Source: an uncultured Chloroflexota bacterium (lineage in GTDB: Bacteria; Chloroflexota; UBA11872; UBA12225). Taken from it: 41,203 nt of DNA. The position numbers were made by a program, and so were the translations under genes. Of this stretch, positions 32,721-40,379 are shown piece after piece. Within the stretch, counting starts at the first letter, position 1. Each line of letters starts with the position of its first letter. The stretch covers positions 1 through 41,203 of the forward strand of contig CADCTC010000201.1 in assembly GCA_902805635.1 (NCBI GenBank). Direction: 5' to 3'. Under the pieces are notes generated by a model that made no database searches, was not told the DNA's origin, and saw only the letters and a list, made by a program, of their open reading frames with translations.

Positions 32721-33797
32721 CTATTCGCGGTACGGCGCCAGCGCCTGCAGATCGAAGGTCATGCCGGTGCCGGGGCTCTCTGTGGGACGGACTCGGCCGT
32801 CCACCACGCGCTGCGGCTCCACCAGGTATGGATCAAGCGCGAAGGCGTGCTTTTCAAGATAGATGGGATTCTGACTGGCGCAGAGCAGGTGCGCGCTTAG
32901 CTCGTCCGCGTAGTGGCTGCTGGTGGGCAGTCCAGCGGCGTCGGCCAGGGCCAGCGCTTTCATGGATGCGGTGATGCCGCCGTTAGTGATGGGGTCGATC
33001 TGCACCACGTCCACGGCGTGCTCCGCGACGTAGCGCTCGTATTCGTACGGCGAATGCAGGCTCTCGCCAATCGCGATCGGCACGTCCAGCTCCGCCGCCA
33101 GGCGGGCGTGGCCGGCGACATCCTCCGGGACCGTCGGCTCCTCGAACCAATAGAGGCGGCTCGCCTCCATCGGCCGGATATGCTGCAGCGCCTCATCGGT
33201 GGTCCAGCTCATGTTGGCGTCCACCATCAGGTCGATGGAGTCTCCGGCCAGGCGACGCACCTCACGCACACGTTGGGCGTCTTCGGCCGGGTCGGGCCGG
33301 CCAATCTTGACTTTCACTCCGGGGAACCCGCGCGCCAGGAAGCGTTCCACCTGGCGCAGCAAGTCCGGCAGGGGCTTGGGCAAGTCCACCCCGCTGCCAT
33401 ACGCCGGGATGGCGCGCGACTCGGCGCCTAGCAGCGCGTAGAGCGGCCGGCCCGCCATGTGGCCGTGGAGATCCCACAACGCGATGTCCGCCGCCGCGAT
33501 GGCAAAGCTGGCCAGCCCACCGCGCCCGACGAACAGCAGGCGCTGCCACATCAGGCGCCAGAGATGATCGATCTTGTCCTCGTCCTGACCTATGAGAAGC
33601 GGCGCCAGGTCACGATCGATCAGCGCGCGAACGGCGTGGCCGCCGCGGCCGATGGTGTACGCGTAGCCGGTGCCGGCGGCGCCGTCCACGCTAATGGTGA
33701 CGGTGATCAGCTCCTCGGAGTCGATGGCGCCGTGACCGGCATCGCCCATCGGCTCCAGTGGCAGCCGGTAATAGGCAGTCTCCACTCGCTCGATCAT
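32721..33797 (-). CDS. Enolase-superfamily (mandelate racemase/muconate lactonizing) enzyme
   Basis: The 358-residue protein has the mandelate-racemase-like layout: an N-terminal capping domain (MIERVETAYYRLPL), then a barrel with the base motif GVKVKIG (Lys-x-Lys). The three metal ligands are Asp in LMVDANMSW, Glu in YWFEEPTVP and Glu in AIGESLHSP. A later DPITNGG and a candidate His in SSHYADELSAH follow. Such enzymes dehydrate or racemise hydroxy acids, e.g. gluconate, galactonate or rhamnonate. The Lys-x-Lys and a late His favour dehydratase/racemase chemistry of an aldonate. The start is uncertain: ATG 33797 gives the family-typical start, while ATG 33839 would use a 5-6 base leader behind a TACATT box. 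The SDR downstream may oxidise its product. Confidence 0.88.
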   Translation of the reverse strand: MIERVETAYYRLPLEPMGDAGHGAIDSEELITVTISVDGAAGTGYAYTIGRGGHAVRALIDRDLAPLLIGQDEDKIDHLWRLMWQRLLFVGRGGLASFAIAAADIALWDLHGHMAGRPLYALLGAESRAIPAYGSGVDLPKPLPDLLRQVERFLARGFPGVKVKIGRPDPAEDAQRVREVRRLAGDSIDLMVDANMSWTTDEALQHIRPMEASRLYWFEEPTVPEDVAGHARLAAELDVPIAIGESLHSPYEYERYVAEHAVDVVQIDPITNGGITASMKALALADAAGLPTSSHYADELSAHLLCASQNPIYLEKHAFALDPYLVEPQRVVDGRVRPTESPGTGMTFDLQALAPYRE

Positions 33798-33851
33798 GCT
33801 GGCCGGCACGGCATCACAATCCGTGCCGCTTTGCGGCATGCGTCTTGCACG

Positions 33852-33857
33852 AATGTA
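33852..33857 (-). promoter_or_regulatory. -10 element (TACATT) of enolase-superfamily operon
   Basis: On the minus strand TACATT is followed by 12 bases and ATG 33839. Transcription would start about 5-6 bases before that ATG. This supports the earlier start more than the family-typical ATG 33797. Confidence 0.4.
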
Positions 33858-33950
33858 TGCGCCTCATTAGTCTTGGGTGGGGGAAGGTTTGCGCGACGAC
33901 GCCCGGCTCACACGCCTGCGCCCATCAGCACGTTTCCGGAGTACTTCTTT

Positions 33951-36290
33951 TTGTCGATCACGCACGATTCACTGTCCCAACTGCCTCCGCTTGAGATGTG
34001 GGGCGGCCTCGAAGCGACCGTCAACCGCGTCGACGACCGCTATCTGGACCAGCTTGAGCGATCCGGCCATGCGTCACGACCAGGAGACCTAGACCTGATC
34101 GCATCACTGGGTATCCGTGCCCTCCGCTACCCGGTGCTGTGGGAGCGCGTGGCTCCGAACGGCACATCGACGCCATCGGATCCAGCCGGGGTGGCCGGCG
34201 CCGACTGGAGTTGGACCGACGAGCGGCTGGGACGGCTGCACGAGCTGGGGATCACCCCAATAGCCGGCTTGGTGCACCACGGCAGCGGCCCGCGGCACAC
34301 GGACCTGCTTCAGCCGGACTTCCCGCTGAAACTGGCGGCGTACGCCAGGGCGGTGGCAGAGCGCTACCCGTGGGTTGACGCGTATACCCCTGTCAACGAG
34401 CCGCTGACCACGTCGCGTTTCGCCGCGCTCTATGGCCACTGGTACCCGCACACGAAGGACGCGCTCTCCTGGGCGCGAGCGCTGCTGAACGAGTGCAAGG
34501 CGACGGTGCTGGCCATGCGCGCCATCCGCGAAGTCAACCCGCGCGCTCGCCTGGTGCAGACGGAGGACATGGGCAAGACCCACAGCACGCGCCGGCTGCG
34601 CTACCAGGCCGCATTCGAGAACGAGCGCCGCTGGCTGACGTTCGATCTGCTGGCGGGCCTGGTGCACCCTGAACGGCCGCTGCACGCTCCCGGCGAGTGG
34701 ATGGGCAAGTACCTCACCTGGCTGGGGATCTCGATAGATGAGCTGGCCTGGTTCCAGGAGAACCCCTGCCCGCCCGACGTGCTGGGCATCAACCATTACC
34801 TCACAAGCGAGCGCTTCCTGGACGAGCGGCCCGACCTCTATCCGCTGCACACCCACGGTGGGAACGGGCGTCACCGCTATGCCGACGTGGAGGCGGTGCG
34901 CGTGCGTGCGCAGGGCATCGAGGGCCCCGGCGCGCTGCTGCTGGAGACGTGGGAACGCTACCGCCTTCCCGTGGCCGTAACGGAGGCGCACCTGTTCAGC
35001 ACGCGGGAGGAGCAGCTGCGCTGGCTGCTTGAAGTGTGGCGCGGCGCGGAGGCGGCGCGCAACGCGGGGGCCGACGTGCGCGCGATGACGGTGTGGAGCC
35101 TGCTGGGGGCCTACGACTGGAACAGCCTGGTGACGCGCGACAACGGCTACTACGAGCCGGGTGTCTTTGACCTGCGCGCGCCGGAGCCGCGGCCGACCGC
35201 CTTGGCCGGATTGATGAACGACCTCGCCGCCGGCAAGCAGCCGCGCCACCCCGTGCTCACGGAGCCGGGCTGGTGGCGCCGGCCCAGGGCGCGGCTGGTA
35301 TACCCGCCGGTGCGGTCGGCGCAGCCGCGCGGCCCGCTGGCGCTGCGTCAGCGCCGGTTCTCCATGCGCTACGGGGAGCGAACGATGCGCGCAGCTCAGC
35401 CAGTCCTCATCACGGGACGTACCGGCACCCTTGGCCAGGCGTTTGCTCGCCTGTGCGACCTGCGCGCCATCGTGCATCGCGTTACGTCACGCGCTGAGAT
35501 GGACATCGGCGATCCCGCGTCGGTGGCCGCAGCGCTCGATGCGCTGCGCCCGTGGGCTGTGGTGAATACCGCCGGCTACGTGCGCGTGGACGATGCCGAA
35601 CAGGACCGCGACCGCTGCTTCCGTGAGAACGCCGATGGGCCGGCTATCCTGGCCGAGGCATGCGCCGCCCGCGGCATCAAGCTCCTCACGTTTTCGTCGG
35701 ACCTGGTCTTTGACGGCCGTAAGGGCGAGCCTTACGTCGAGAGCGACGCTCCGGCTCCGTTGAACGTCTACGGCGAGAGCAAGGCGGCCGCCGAGCAGCG
35801 TGTCCTGGCAGCCTGCCCCGACGCGCTCGTCGCGCGCACCAGTGCCTTCTTCGGCGCGTGGGACGAGCACAACTTCGTCACCGCCGCCCTGCGCGAGCTG
35901 GCGGCGGGCCAGCGCTTCGTCGCTGCTGTGGATCAGGTGGTTTCCGCCACCTACGTGCCGGACCTGGTGCATGCCTGCCTGGATCTCCTGCTGGACGGCG
36001 AGCGTGGCATCTTGCACCTGGCCAACGGCGGCGCGCTGAGCTGGTATGACCTGGCGCTGCAAGCAGCGCAGATGGCCGGCATCAACGCCGAACGACTTCA
36101 GGGCGCCACGACTGATACCCTGGGTCTCCCCGCGAAACGACCGGCGAATAGCGCTCTGAGCAGCGAACGCGCGTCGCTGCTGCCTTCCATTGACGTGGCG
36201 CTGGCGCGCTACCTCCATGACCTCCGCGTCTCCGGCGCTGACTGGCTTCTGCCGCCGCCCGCCGAGCAGCGCGAGAGGGACGTGGCGTGA
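33951..36290 (+). CDS. Fusion protein: family 1 glycoside hydrolase-like domain + RmlD-like reductase
   Basis: The open frame covers 943 codons, but its first 160 run antisense to the enolase-superfamily gene. The supported start is TTG 33951 (GGAG 9 bases upstream), or ATG 33996. From the TTG it is 779 residues. Residues 15-460 form a GH1-like barrel starting PLEMWGGLEATVNRV. The acid/base Glu150 is in TPVNEPLTT and the likely nucleophile Glu345 in VAVTEAHLF. Residues 485-770 form an RmlD-type dTDP-4-dehydrorhamnose reductase. Its NAD(P) motif is GRTGTLG (489-495), with a substrate strand FSSDLVFDGRKGEPYVE and Tyr607-x3-Lys611 (YGESK). The domains are joined by a Pro/Arg-rich linker. Similar GH1-RmlD fusions are known in bacteria. 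The role may be in making or trimming a rhamnose- or deoxysugar-containing glycan; no other rml genes are near. Confidence 0.85.
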   Translation: MSITHDSLSQLPPLEMWGGLEATVNRVDDRYLDQLERSGHASRPGDLDLIASLGIRALRYPVLWERVAPNGTSTPSDPAGVAGADWSWTDERLGRLHELGITPIAGLVHHGSGPRHTDLLQPDFPLKLAAYARAVAERYPWVDAYTPVNEPLTTSRFAALYGHWYPHTKDALSWARALLNECKATVLAMRAIREVNPRARLVQTEDMGKTHSTRRLRYQAAFENERRWLTFDLLAGLVHPERPLHAPGEWMGKYLTWLGISIDELAWFQENPCPPDVLGINHYLTSERFLDERPDLYPLHTHGGNGRHRYADVEAVRVRAQGIEGPGALLLETWERYRLPVAVTEAHLFSTREEQLRWLLEVWRGAEAARNAGADVRAMTVWSLLGAYDWNSLVTRDNGYYEPGVFDLRAPEPRPTALAGLMNDLAAGKQPRHPVLTEPGWWRRPRARLVYPPVRSAQPRGPLALRQRRFSMRYGERTMRAAQPVLITGRTGTLGQAFARLCDLRAIVHRVTSRAEMDIGDPASVAAALDALRPWAVVNTAGYVRVDDAEQDRDRCFRENADGPAILAEACAARGIKLLTFSSDLVFDGRKGEPYVESDAPAPLNVYGESKAAAEQRVLAACPDALVARTSAFFGAWDEHNFVTAALRELAAGQRFVAAVDQVVSATYVPDLVHACLDLLLDGERGILHLANGGALSWYDLALQAAQMAGINAERLQGATTDTLGLPAKRPANSALSSERASLLPSIDVALARYLHDLRVSGADWLLPPPAEQRERDVA

Positions 36291-36291
36291 C

Positions 36292-37209
36292 CTAGGCCGG
36301 ATTGAGTGTGAAGAACGTGAGCTCCGGCCGGCAGCCAAAGCGGACCGGCACGTAGCTGAACCCGACGCCGCGGTTGACGTAGATGCGGTTCCCCGCCAGG
36401 CCGTAGCCTTCGATCCAGCCGTCGCAGTAGTCCGGCCACTTACGGTTCATTGGAGGCAGTCGCGCCACCGTCCAAGACGGCTTGCCCGGCACCCGGATCT
36501 GGCCACCGTGAGTATGTCCCGCGAGCGCAAGGGGCGCACTGCCGGCGGGCAGCCCGGGGAACGACGCCGGATCGTGCATCAACACGAGGCGCGGCGCATC
36601 CGCCGGAACCTGAGCCACGGCACGCCGTGGCCGGTCCGCCCGCGACATGTGGTCGCCAACGCCAGCCAGGTAGAGCGGCTGTGTTTCTCGCGCCGGCGGA
36701 GCCGGCATGCTCTCCGCGCCGATGGCACCCGGCGCCGGCAATGGCACTGCTTTGTTCTCAAGCACGGTGATGCCGGCTGCCTCCAACGCGTTCGCCAGCG
36801 TGCGCGCCACGCCCTCCTGCGCCCGTACCGAGCGCTCGGTCTCGAGTGCGTGGTCGTGGTTCCCCAGCACGGCATACGTCGGGATACCCGCTTCGGGCAA
36901 GCGCCGCACGAGGTCGACGGCCACCGGGATGGCGTGGTGCGGCGCCAACACCGCCTCGTACACCAGGTCCCCCGCGATGAGCGCCAGCGCCGGCCGCTCC
37001 GCGATGATGCGCTGTACCACCCGGCGGGTAGTGGCGACCGCCGAACCGCTGAACCGCTCGCCCACCTGAACGTCGGCAAAGAGCGCCACGCGCTGCCCCC
37101 ACCACGCGCGCGGTAGTCTCGGGATCGCTGCCGACTCTTCGCGCACGTCCAGCCAGCGGGGCTCGATGACAATGCCCCACACGGCGGCCACTCCGCTGGC
37201 AGCGAGCAC
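36292..37209 (-). CDS. Membrane-anchored metallophosphoesterase (YkuE-like)
   Basis: The 305-residue protein has a short hydrophobic N-terminus (LAASGVAAVWGIVIEP) and then the calcineurin-like metallophosphoesterase motifs: ALFADVQVG, ALIAGDLVYE, AVLGNHDHALE, LMHDPASFP and LAGHTHGGQIR. The first motif lacks the usual His (D-x-H becomes DVQ), so one metal ligand is altered. The C-terminal NRGVGFSYVPVRFGCRPEL block is typical of YkuE-like membrane phosphoesterases. The active site probably faces the outside, with a lipid or nucleotide phosphoester as substrate. The start at GTG 37209 is weakly supported, because an open frame continues upstream across the end of the previous gene. It is the last gene of a four-gene minus-strand run and lies 1 base from the GH1-RmlD stop. 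Confidence 0.85.
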   Translation of the reverse strand: MLAASGVAAVWGIVIEPRWLDVREESAAIPRLPRAWWGQRVALFADVQVGERFSGSAVATTRRVVQRIIAERPALALIAGDLVYEAVLAPHHAIPVAVDLVRRLPEAGIPTYAVLGNHDHALETERSVRAQEGVARTLANALEAAGITVLENKAVPLPAPGAIGAESMPAPPARETQPLYLAGVGDHMSRADRPRRAVAQVPADAPRLVLMHDPASFPGLPAGSAPLALAGHTHGGQIRVPGKPSWTVARLPPMNRKWPDYCDGWIEGYGLAGNRIYVNRGVGFSYVPVRFGCRPELTFFTLNPA

Positions 37210-37232
37210 TGCCCCAACCGCGGCGGGCAGTC

Positions 37233-38084
37233 CTATCCTAGAAACCAGGTCAGCCCCTCTCGCACGATGTCTGTCGGCACGGTATGCGGCCCGTCGAACT
37301 CATGGTACGTCGTGTCGTAGCCGGCCTGCTGGAGCAGCGGTACCAACCGCCGGCTGCAGCGATCAATCGGCAGCACGTCGTCATGAACGCCGTGGCTCAC
37401 GTACACGCGCGGCGCGCCGCGCTGGTCCGCCGGTGCGGCGAAGCCGGGAGAGAAGGCGATCACGTGAGTGAACAGATCACCGTTGGTGAGACCGAGCGAG
37501 AGCGCATACGATGCACCGTCGGAGAACCCCTCCACCGAGACGTGCGCCGGATCGACGGCGCAGCGCCGGAACACCAGCTGAAGGGCACGGTCCACGTACG
37601 ATACGTCAGGACCGTACCCACCGGAAATTACGTCCCACGTCGCCCGGCGCGACTCGGGGGAGACCAAGATCAGCCCCGCCGTATCCGCATGGTCTAGAAA
37701 AAAGCCGAGGCCGTGGTGGGCGTTGCCACCCGCGCCGTGCAGCATCAGCGCTAGCGGCGCGGGCCTTTCCGGTGAATACCCGACCGGGATGTACAGCAGT
37801 CCGTCACGTCCCTCTTCCAGGCCAAGCGGCTGCAGCCCGGGCGTGACAGAGCTGGCTTCCGAAGGATGTCCTGGCGCCGCCCGGGCAAGCAGCCGTCCCT
37901 GGCGCGGGCCGGCGGGCCGCTCCTGCGTCGATTGGCGACGCTGTTCAGTCACTGGATGCAAGCCTCCTGTCCTGGAGAGTGATGATCCTGCGGGCAGGTC
38001 GCTGCACGCTCCTGCGCCAAGCGCTAACGCTGCAGTCAGCAGAGTGCGCCTGCAGCGTGCCAACGGAGGTCCTGCGGTTGTCAT
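37233..38084 (-). CDS. Secreted lipoprotein alpha/beta-hydrolase (phospholipase/carboxylesterase-like)
   Basis: The 283-residue protein has an N-terminal signal with a lipobox ending at Cys27 (LGAGAC). A Gln/Arg/Pro-rich linker of about 60 residues follows, and then an alpha/beta-hydrolase core (LALMLHGAGGNAHHGL). The nucleophile is Ser in SVEGFSDGASYALSLG (GxSxG), the acid Asp in SHGVHDDVLPI and the His in FDGPHTVP. The fold and spacing fit phospholipase/carboxylesterase or feruloyl-esterase/PHB-depolymerase-like enzymes acting outside the cell. The ATG 38084 start is followed by a typical basic n-region. It lies 23 bases before the metallophosphoesterase start and 33 bases after the DUF1360 gene, probably in one transcript. 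Confidence 0.82.
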   Translation of the reverse strand: MTTAGPPLARCRRTLLTAALALGAGACSDLPAGSSLSRTGGLHPVTEQRRQSTQERPAGPRQGRLLARAAPGHPSEASSVTPGLQPLGLEEGRDGLLYIPVGYSPERPAPLALMLHGAGGNAHHGLGFFLDHADTAGLILVSPESRRATWDVISGGYGPDVSYVDRALQLVFRRCAVDPAHVSVEGFSDGASYALSLGLTNGDLFTHVIAFSPGFAAPADQRGAPRVYVSHGVHDDVLPIDRCSRRLVPLLQQAGYDTTYHEFDGPHTVPTDIVREGLTWFLG

Positions 38085-38117
38085 GGCGTGCGGCCCGTAT
38101 GCCGATGTGTGCAGCGT

Positions 38118-38756
38118 TCACGCGGCGCGTAGGCCTGGCGCCTGCGCTCCCCTGGCTTCTGGTCCGTCCTGATGTCCGGCTTGGTGGCCAATTGGAGTGA
38201 CTACCGGCGCTGCAGAGGTGTCAGCCTGCAGGCGGTCGGCCAGGCCGATGGAGGCGCGATACAGGTGGTTCAGAAAGTCGGACACCGCGACACTCGCGAA
38301 GATGCCAGTGACCAGGCGTGTCTCGCGCGGCGCGGTTGCCAGGCCACACGCGAGCAGCGATGCAATCCAGGCGGTGATGCAGTAGGGGCACGTCAACAGC
38401 TCGCCCACGGCACGGCGCCAGCCGTGTCCCACCGCCACCTCTTCCAGCTCGCCCGGCTCATCGGCTTCCCTCTCCACAACGGTGAACGGCGCACGGACCA
38501 CGGTGGTGATCTTGTCACGCGTGACCAGCCGGCTCAGCTGCTGGGTTGCGGCACCGATCAGCAGCACGTCCTGAGTCGCGACACTCGCCGGCAGCCGGCG
38601 GCCCGACAGGCGCATTGCTATGAGGAACAGTGCGAAGAGGGAGTTGTACGTCGTGATAAGCCCTGCGTAGGCGCCCAGTGGGCGGCCGGCGCGTGAAACG
38701 TCTCGCATTGCGGTCACCGTTTTCGGCGGAGGTGGGGTGGTAGGCGTGGTAGGCAT
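38118..38756 (-). CDS. DUF1360 family membrane protein
   Basis: The 212-residue protein has three or four hydrophobic segments (GLITTYNSLFALFLIAMRL, VLLIGAATQQLSRLV, IASLLACGLA and VTGIFASVAV). It also has the DUF1360 signature ELLTCPYCITAWIASLL with its conserved Cys-x-x-Cys (CPYC). The family is of unknown function; a member is found in spore-forming bacteria. The Pro/Thr-rich N-terminus and the Gly/His-rich C-terminal tail look disordered. The ATG 38756 start is chosen; GTG 38774 would add six residues. It lies 59 bases downstream of the MFS transporter gene. Function is not known. Confidence 0.72.
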   Translation of the reverse strand: MPTTPTTPPPPKTVTAMRDVSRAGRPLGAYAGLITTYNSLFALFLIAMRLSGRRLPASVATQDVLLIGAATQQLSRLVTRDKITTVVRAPFTVVEREADEPGELEEVAVGHGWRRAVGELLTCPYCITAWIASLLACGLATAPRETRLVTGIFASVAVSDFLNHLYRASIGLADRLQADTSAAPVVTPIGHQAGHQDGPEARGAQAPGLRAA

Positions 38757-38815
38757 CGTGGCGCGCGCCCCCACGCACGCGGCGTGCCAGCCGTCGGGAC
38801 ACCGTCGCTGTACGC

Positions 38816-40183
38816 CTACGCGGCGGCGCTCTCAGGCGCGGTGCGACGGTGTTCATCAGCGCCGACCCGATCCTCCGCAGACGCTGCGGGCGCCGCACGG
38901 AGCGGGCTGGACGGTGCCGTGCCCTGAGCGCGCTCGGCGGCCGGCAGGTCACGCGAGCCGGTGAAGATGCGCGTCACCAGTGCCAGCACGCCCGTGGCGA
39001 TCCCGACGCCCCCGGACCACATGACCACTTGCGGCAGCGAGAACCGCTCGGCGAGGTTGCCCAGCAGCACGCTGCCCAGCGGCATGCTCCCGGCGTTGAC
39101 CACCACCCACAAGCTCATCACCCGCCCCATCAGTCGCTCAGGTACGCGCACCTGGACCGTTGCGTTAGCCGTGGTCAGATAGCCGATCACGCCAAATCCG
39201 GAGAGCGAGAGCGCCGCAGGACCGCACCAGTACGGCAACGGCCCCCCCGGCACCGCCATCGACAGCGCCACCAGCGAGCCGCCGGCGGAGAGCGCGTACA
39301 CCGCCATCCAGATGCCCGGCCGATGCTTCACCAGGCTCATGCCGCTCAGCACCGCGCCGCCCACCGCGCCGCCGCCTACCGCCGTCATCAGCGTCGCCAA
39401 CCCCTGCGGGTCCATGCCCAGCACCTCACGCGCAAAGGCAGGCAGCTGCGATTCATACGGCACCACCAGCAGGCTGAACAGCGCCGTCACTATCATCGTG
39501 CGCAGCACGAACCGCTCGCCCCTCACATAGCGCACCCCCTCCGCGATGGCGGAGAACAGCGGTTGCCCGCCACCCTTACGGCTGCGCGGCCGCCGGATCA
39601 GGACAGCTGCAACCATTACACCTACCTGGCTCGCTGCGGTGATGGCGAGGCACGCCGCCGGTCCGTAGCGCGCCAGCGTCAGACCTGCCAATGCCGGTCC
39701 AAGCACGCGTGTGAGGTGGAATCGAGCCGAGTTGACGGCTATCGCGCCGCGCAGTTGATCACCCCGCACTAGCTCCTTAAGGAAGCTCTGCATCGCCGGC
39801 CACAGCGCGGCGTTGGCGCAGCCCAGCACCAGAGCGCACGCGACCAGCCGGCCCAACGTTGCCTGCCCCGTCGCCGCCAGCAGCGACATGGCGCCCACCG
39901 CCACCGCCCCGATGGTCGTGCTCACCATCACCACGCGGCGGCGGTCCACACGGTCTACTAGCGCGCCGCCGAAGAGTCCCAGCGCCCCGACCGGGCCCAT
40001 CATGGCTAATGTCACCAGGCCCAACGCGGCCGGCGACCCGGTGAGGTCCAGGACTAGCCACCCGATGGCGACGCTCTGGAACCATCCGCCCGTGGCCGAC
40101 ACAAACGTGCCACCCATGAACAGCGCATGGTTGCGGTTGATGTAGACCTTGTCGCGAATCAGCTGAGCCAGCCTTCCCGGCAT
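38816..40183 (-). CDS. MFS transporter (EntS/MFS_3-like efflux)
   Basis: The 455-residue protein has twelve hydrophobic segments and the MFS_3-type N-terminus, with FMGGTFVSATGGWFQSVAIG followed by a WLVLDLTGSP segment. The signature GALVDRVDRRRVVMVST lies between helices 2 and 3. The group includes enterobactin exporter EntS and macrolide exporters. The ATG 40183 start follows GGGGAGG (6 bases). The frame is open up to 40402, but the Arg/Cys-rich extra 73 residues lie in an intergenic region with a TATGCT box at 40198-40203 and are rejected. A Ser/Pro/Ala-rich C-terminal tail of 35 residues is extra. It is the first gene of the minus-strand run. Confidence 0.87.
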   Translation of the reverse strand: MPGRLAQLIRDKVYINRNHALFMGGTFVSATGGWFQSVAIGWLVLDLTGSPAALGLVTLAMMGPVGALGLFGGALVDRVDRRRVVMVSTTIGAVAVGAMSLLAATGQATLGRLVACALVLGCANAALWPAMQSFLKELVRGDQLRGAIAVNSARFHLTRVLGPALAGLTLARYGPAACLAITAASQVGVMVAAVLIRRPRSRKGGGQPLFSAIAEGVRYVRGERFVLRTMIVTALFSLLVVPYESQLPAFAREVLGMDPQGLATLMTAVGGGAVGGAVLSGMSLVKHRPGIWMAVYALSAGGSLVALSMAVPGGPLPYWCGPAALSLSGFGVIGYLTTANATVQVRVPERLMGRVMSLWVVVNAGSMPLGSVLLGNLAERFSLPQVVMWSGGVGIATGVLALVTRIFTGSRDLPAAERAQGTAPSSPLRAAPAASAEDRVGADEHRRTAPESAAA

Positions 40184-40209
40184 GGCGCCTCCCCTGGAGC
40201 ATATGTTCG

Positions 40210-40229
40210 GCGCGGCACGTGCGCCGCGC
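40210..40229. other. GC-rich hairpin (GCGCGGC / GCCGCGC)
   Basis: A 7-bp perfect stem with a 6-base loop (ACGTGC) in the 196-base divergent region between the MFS gene and the mutase gene. It has no T tract. It may be a binding site or a folding element; no function can be claimed. Confidence 0.35.
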
Positions 40230-40271
40230 AGCCGACTCGCGGCCGCAAGCCGGGGCTCTGGACCAAGAACT

Positions 40272-40299
40272 GTGCCACCGCTACACCAGATCGTGGCAC
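40272..40299. promoter_or_regulatory. Inverted repeat upstream of UDP-galactopyranose mutase gene
   Basis: GTGCCAC and GTGGCAC are perfect inverted arms around a 14-base spacer, 81 bases before TTG 40380. A regulator-binding dyad is possible. I see no convincing -35/-10 pair next to it. Confidence 0.35.
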
Positions 40300-40379
40300 G
40301 GTTATTGCCAAGGGCCGGCGTTCCCACCGAGCGCCCTAGCGCGTCCAATGGGTCCACGTCACAACGAAAGGACACCCTA

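Noticed and set aside
33459..33950. Upstream 160 codons of the GH1-RmlD open frame
   Set aside because: They run antisense through the enolase-superfamily gene and have no family similarity; a ribosome site supports TTG 33951.
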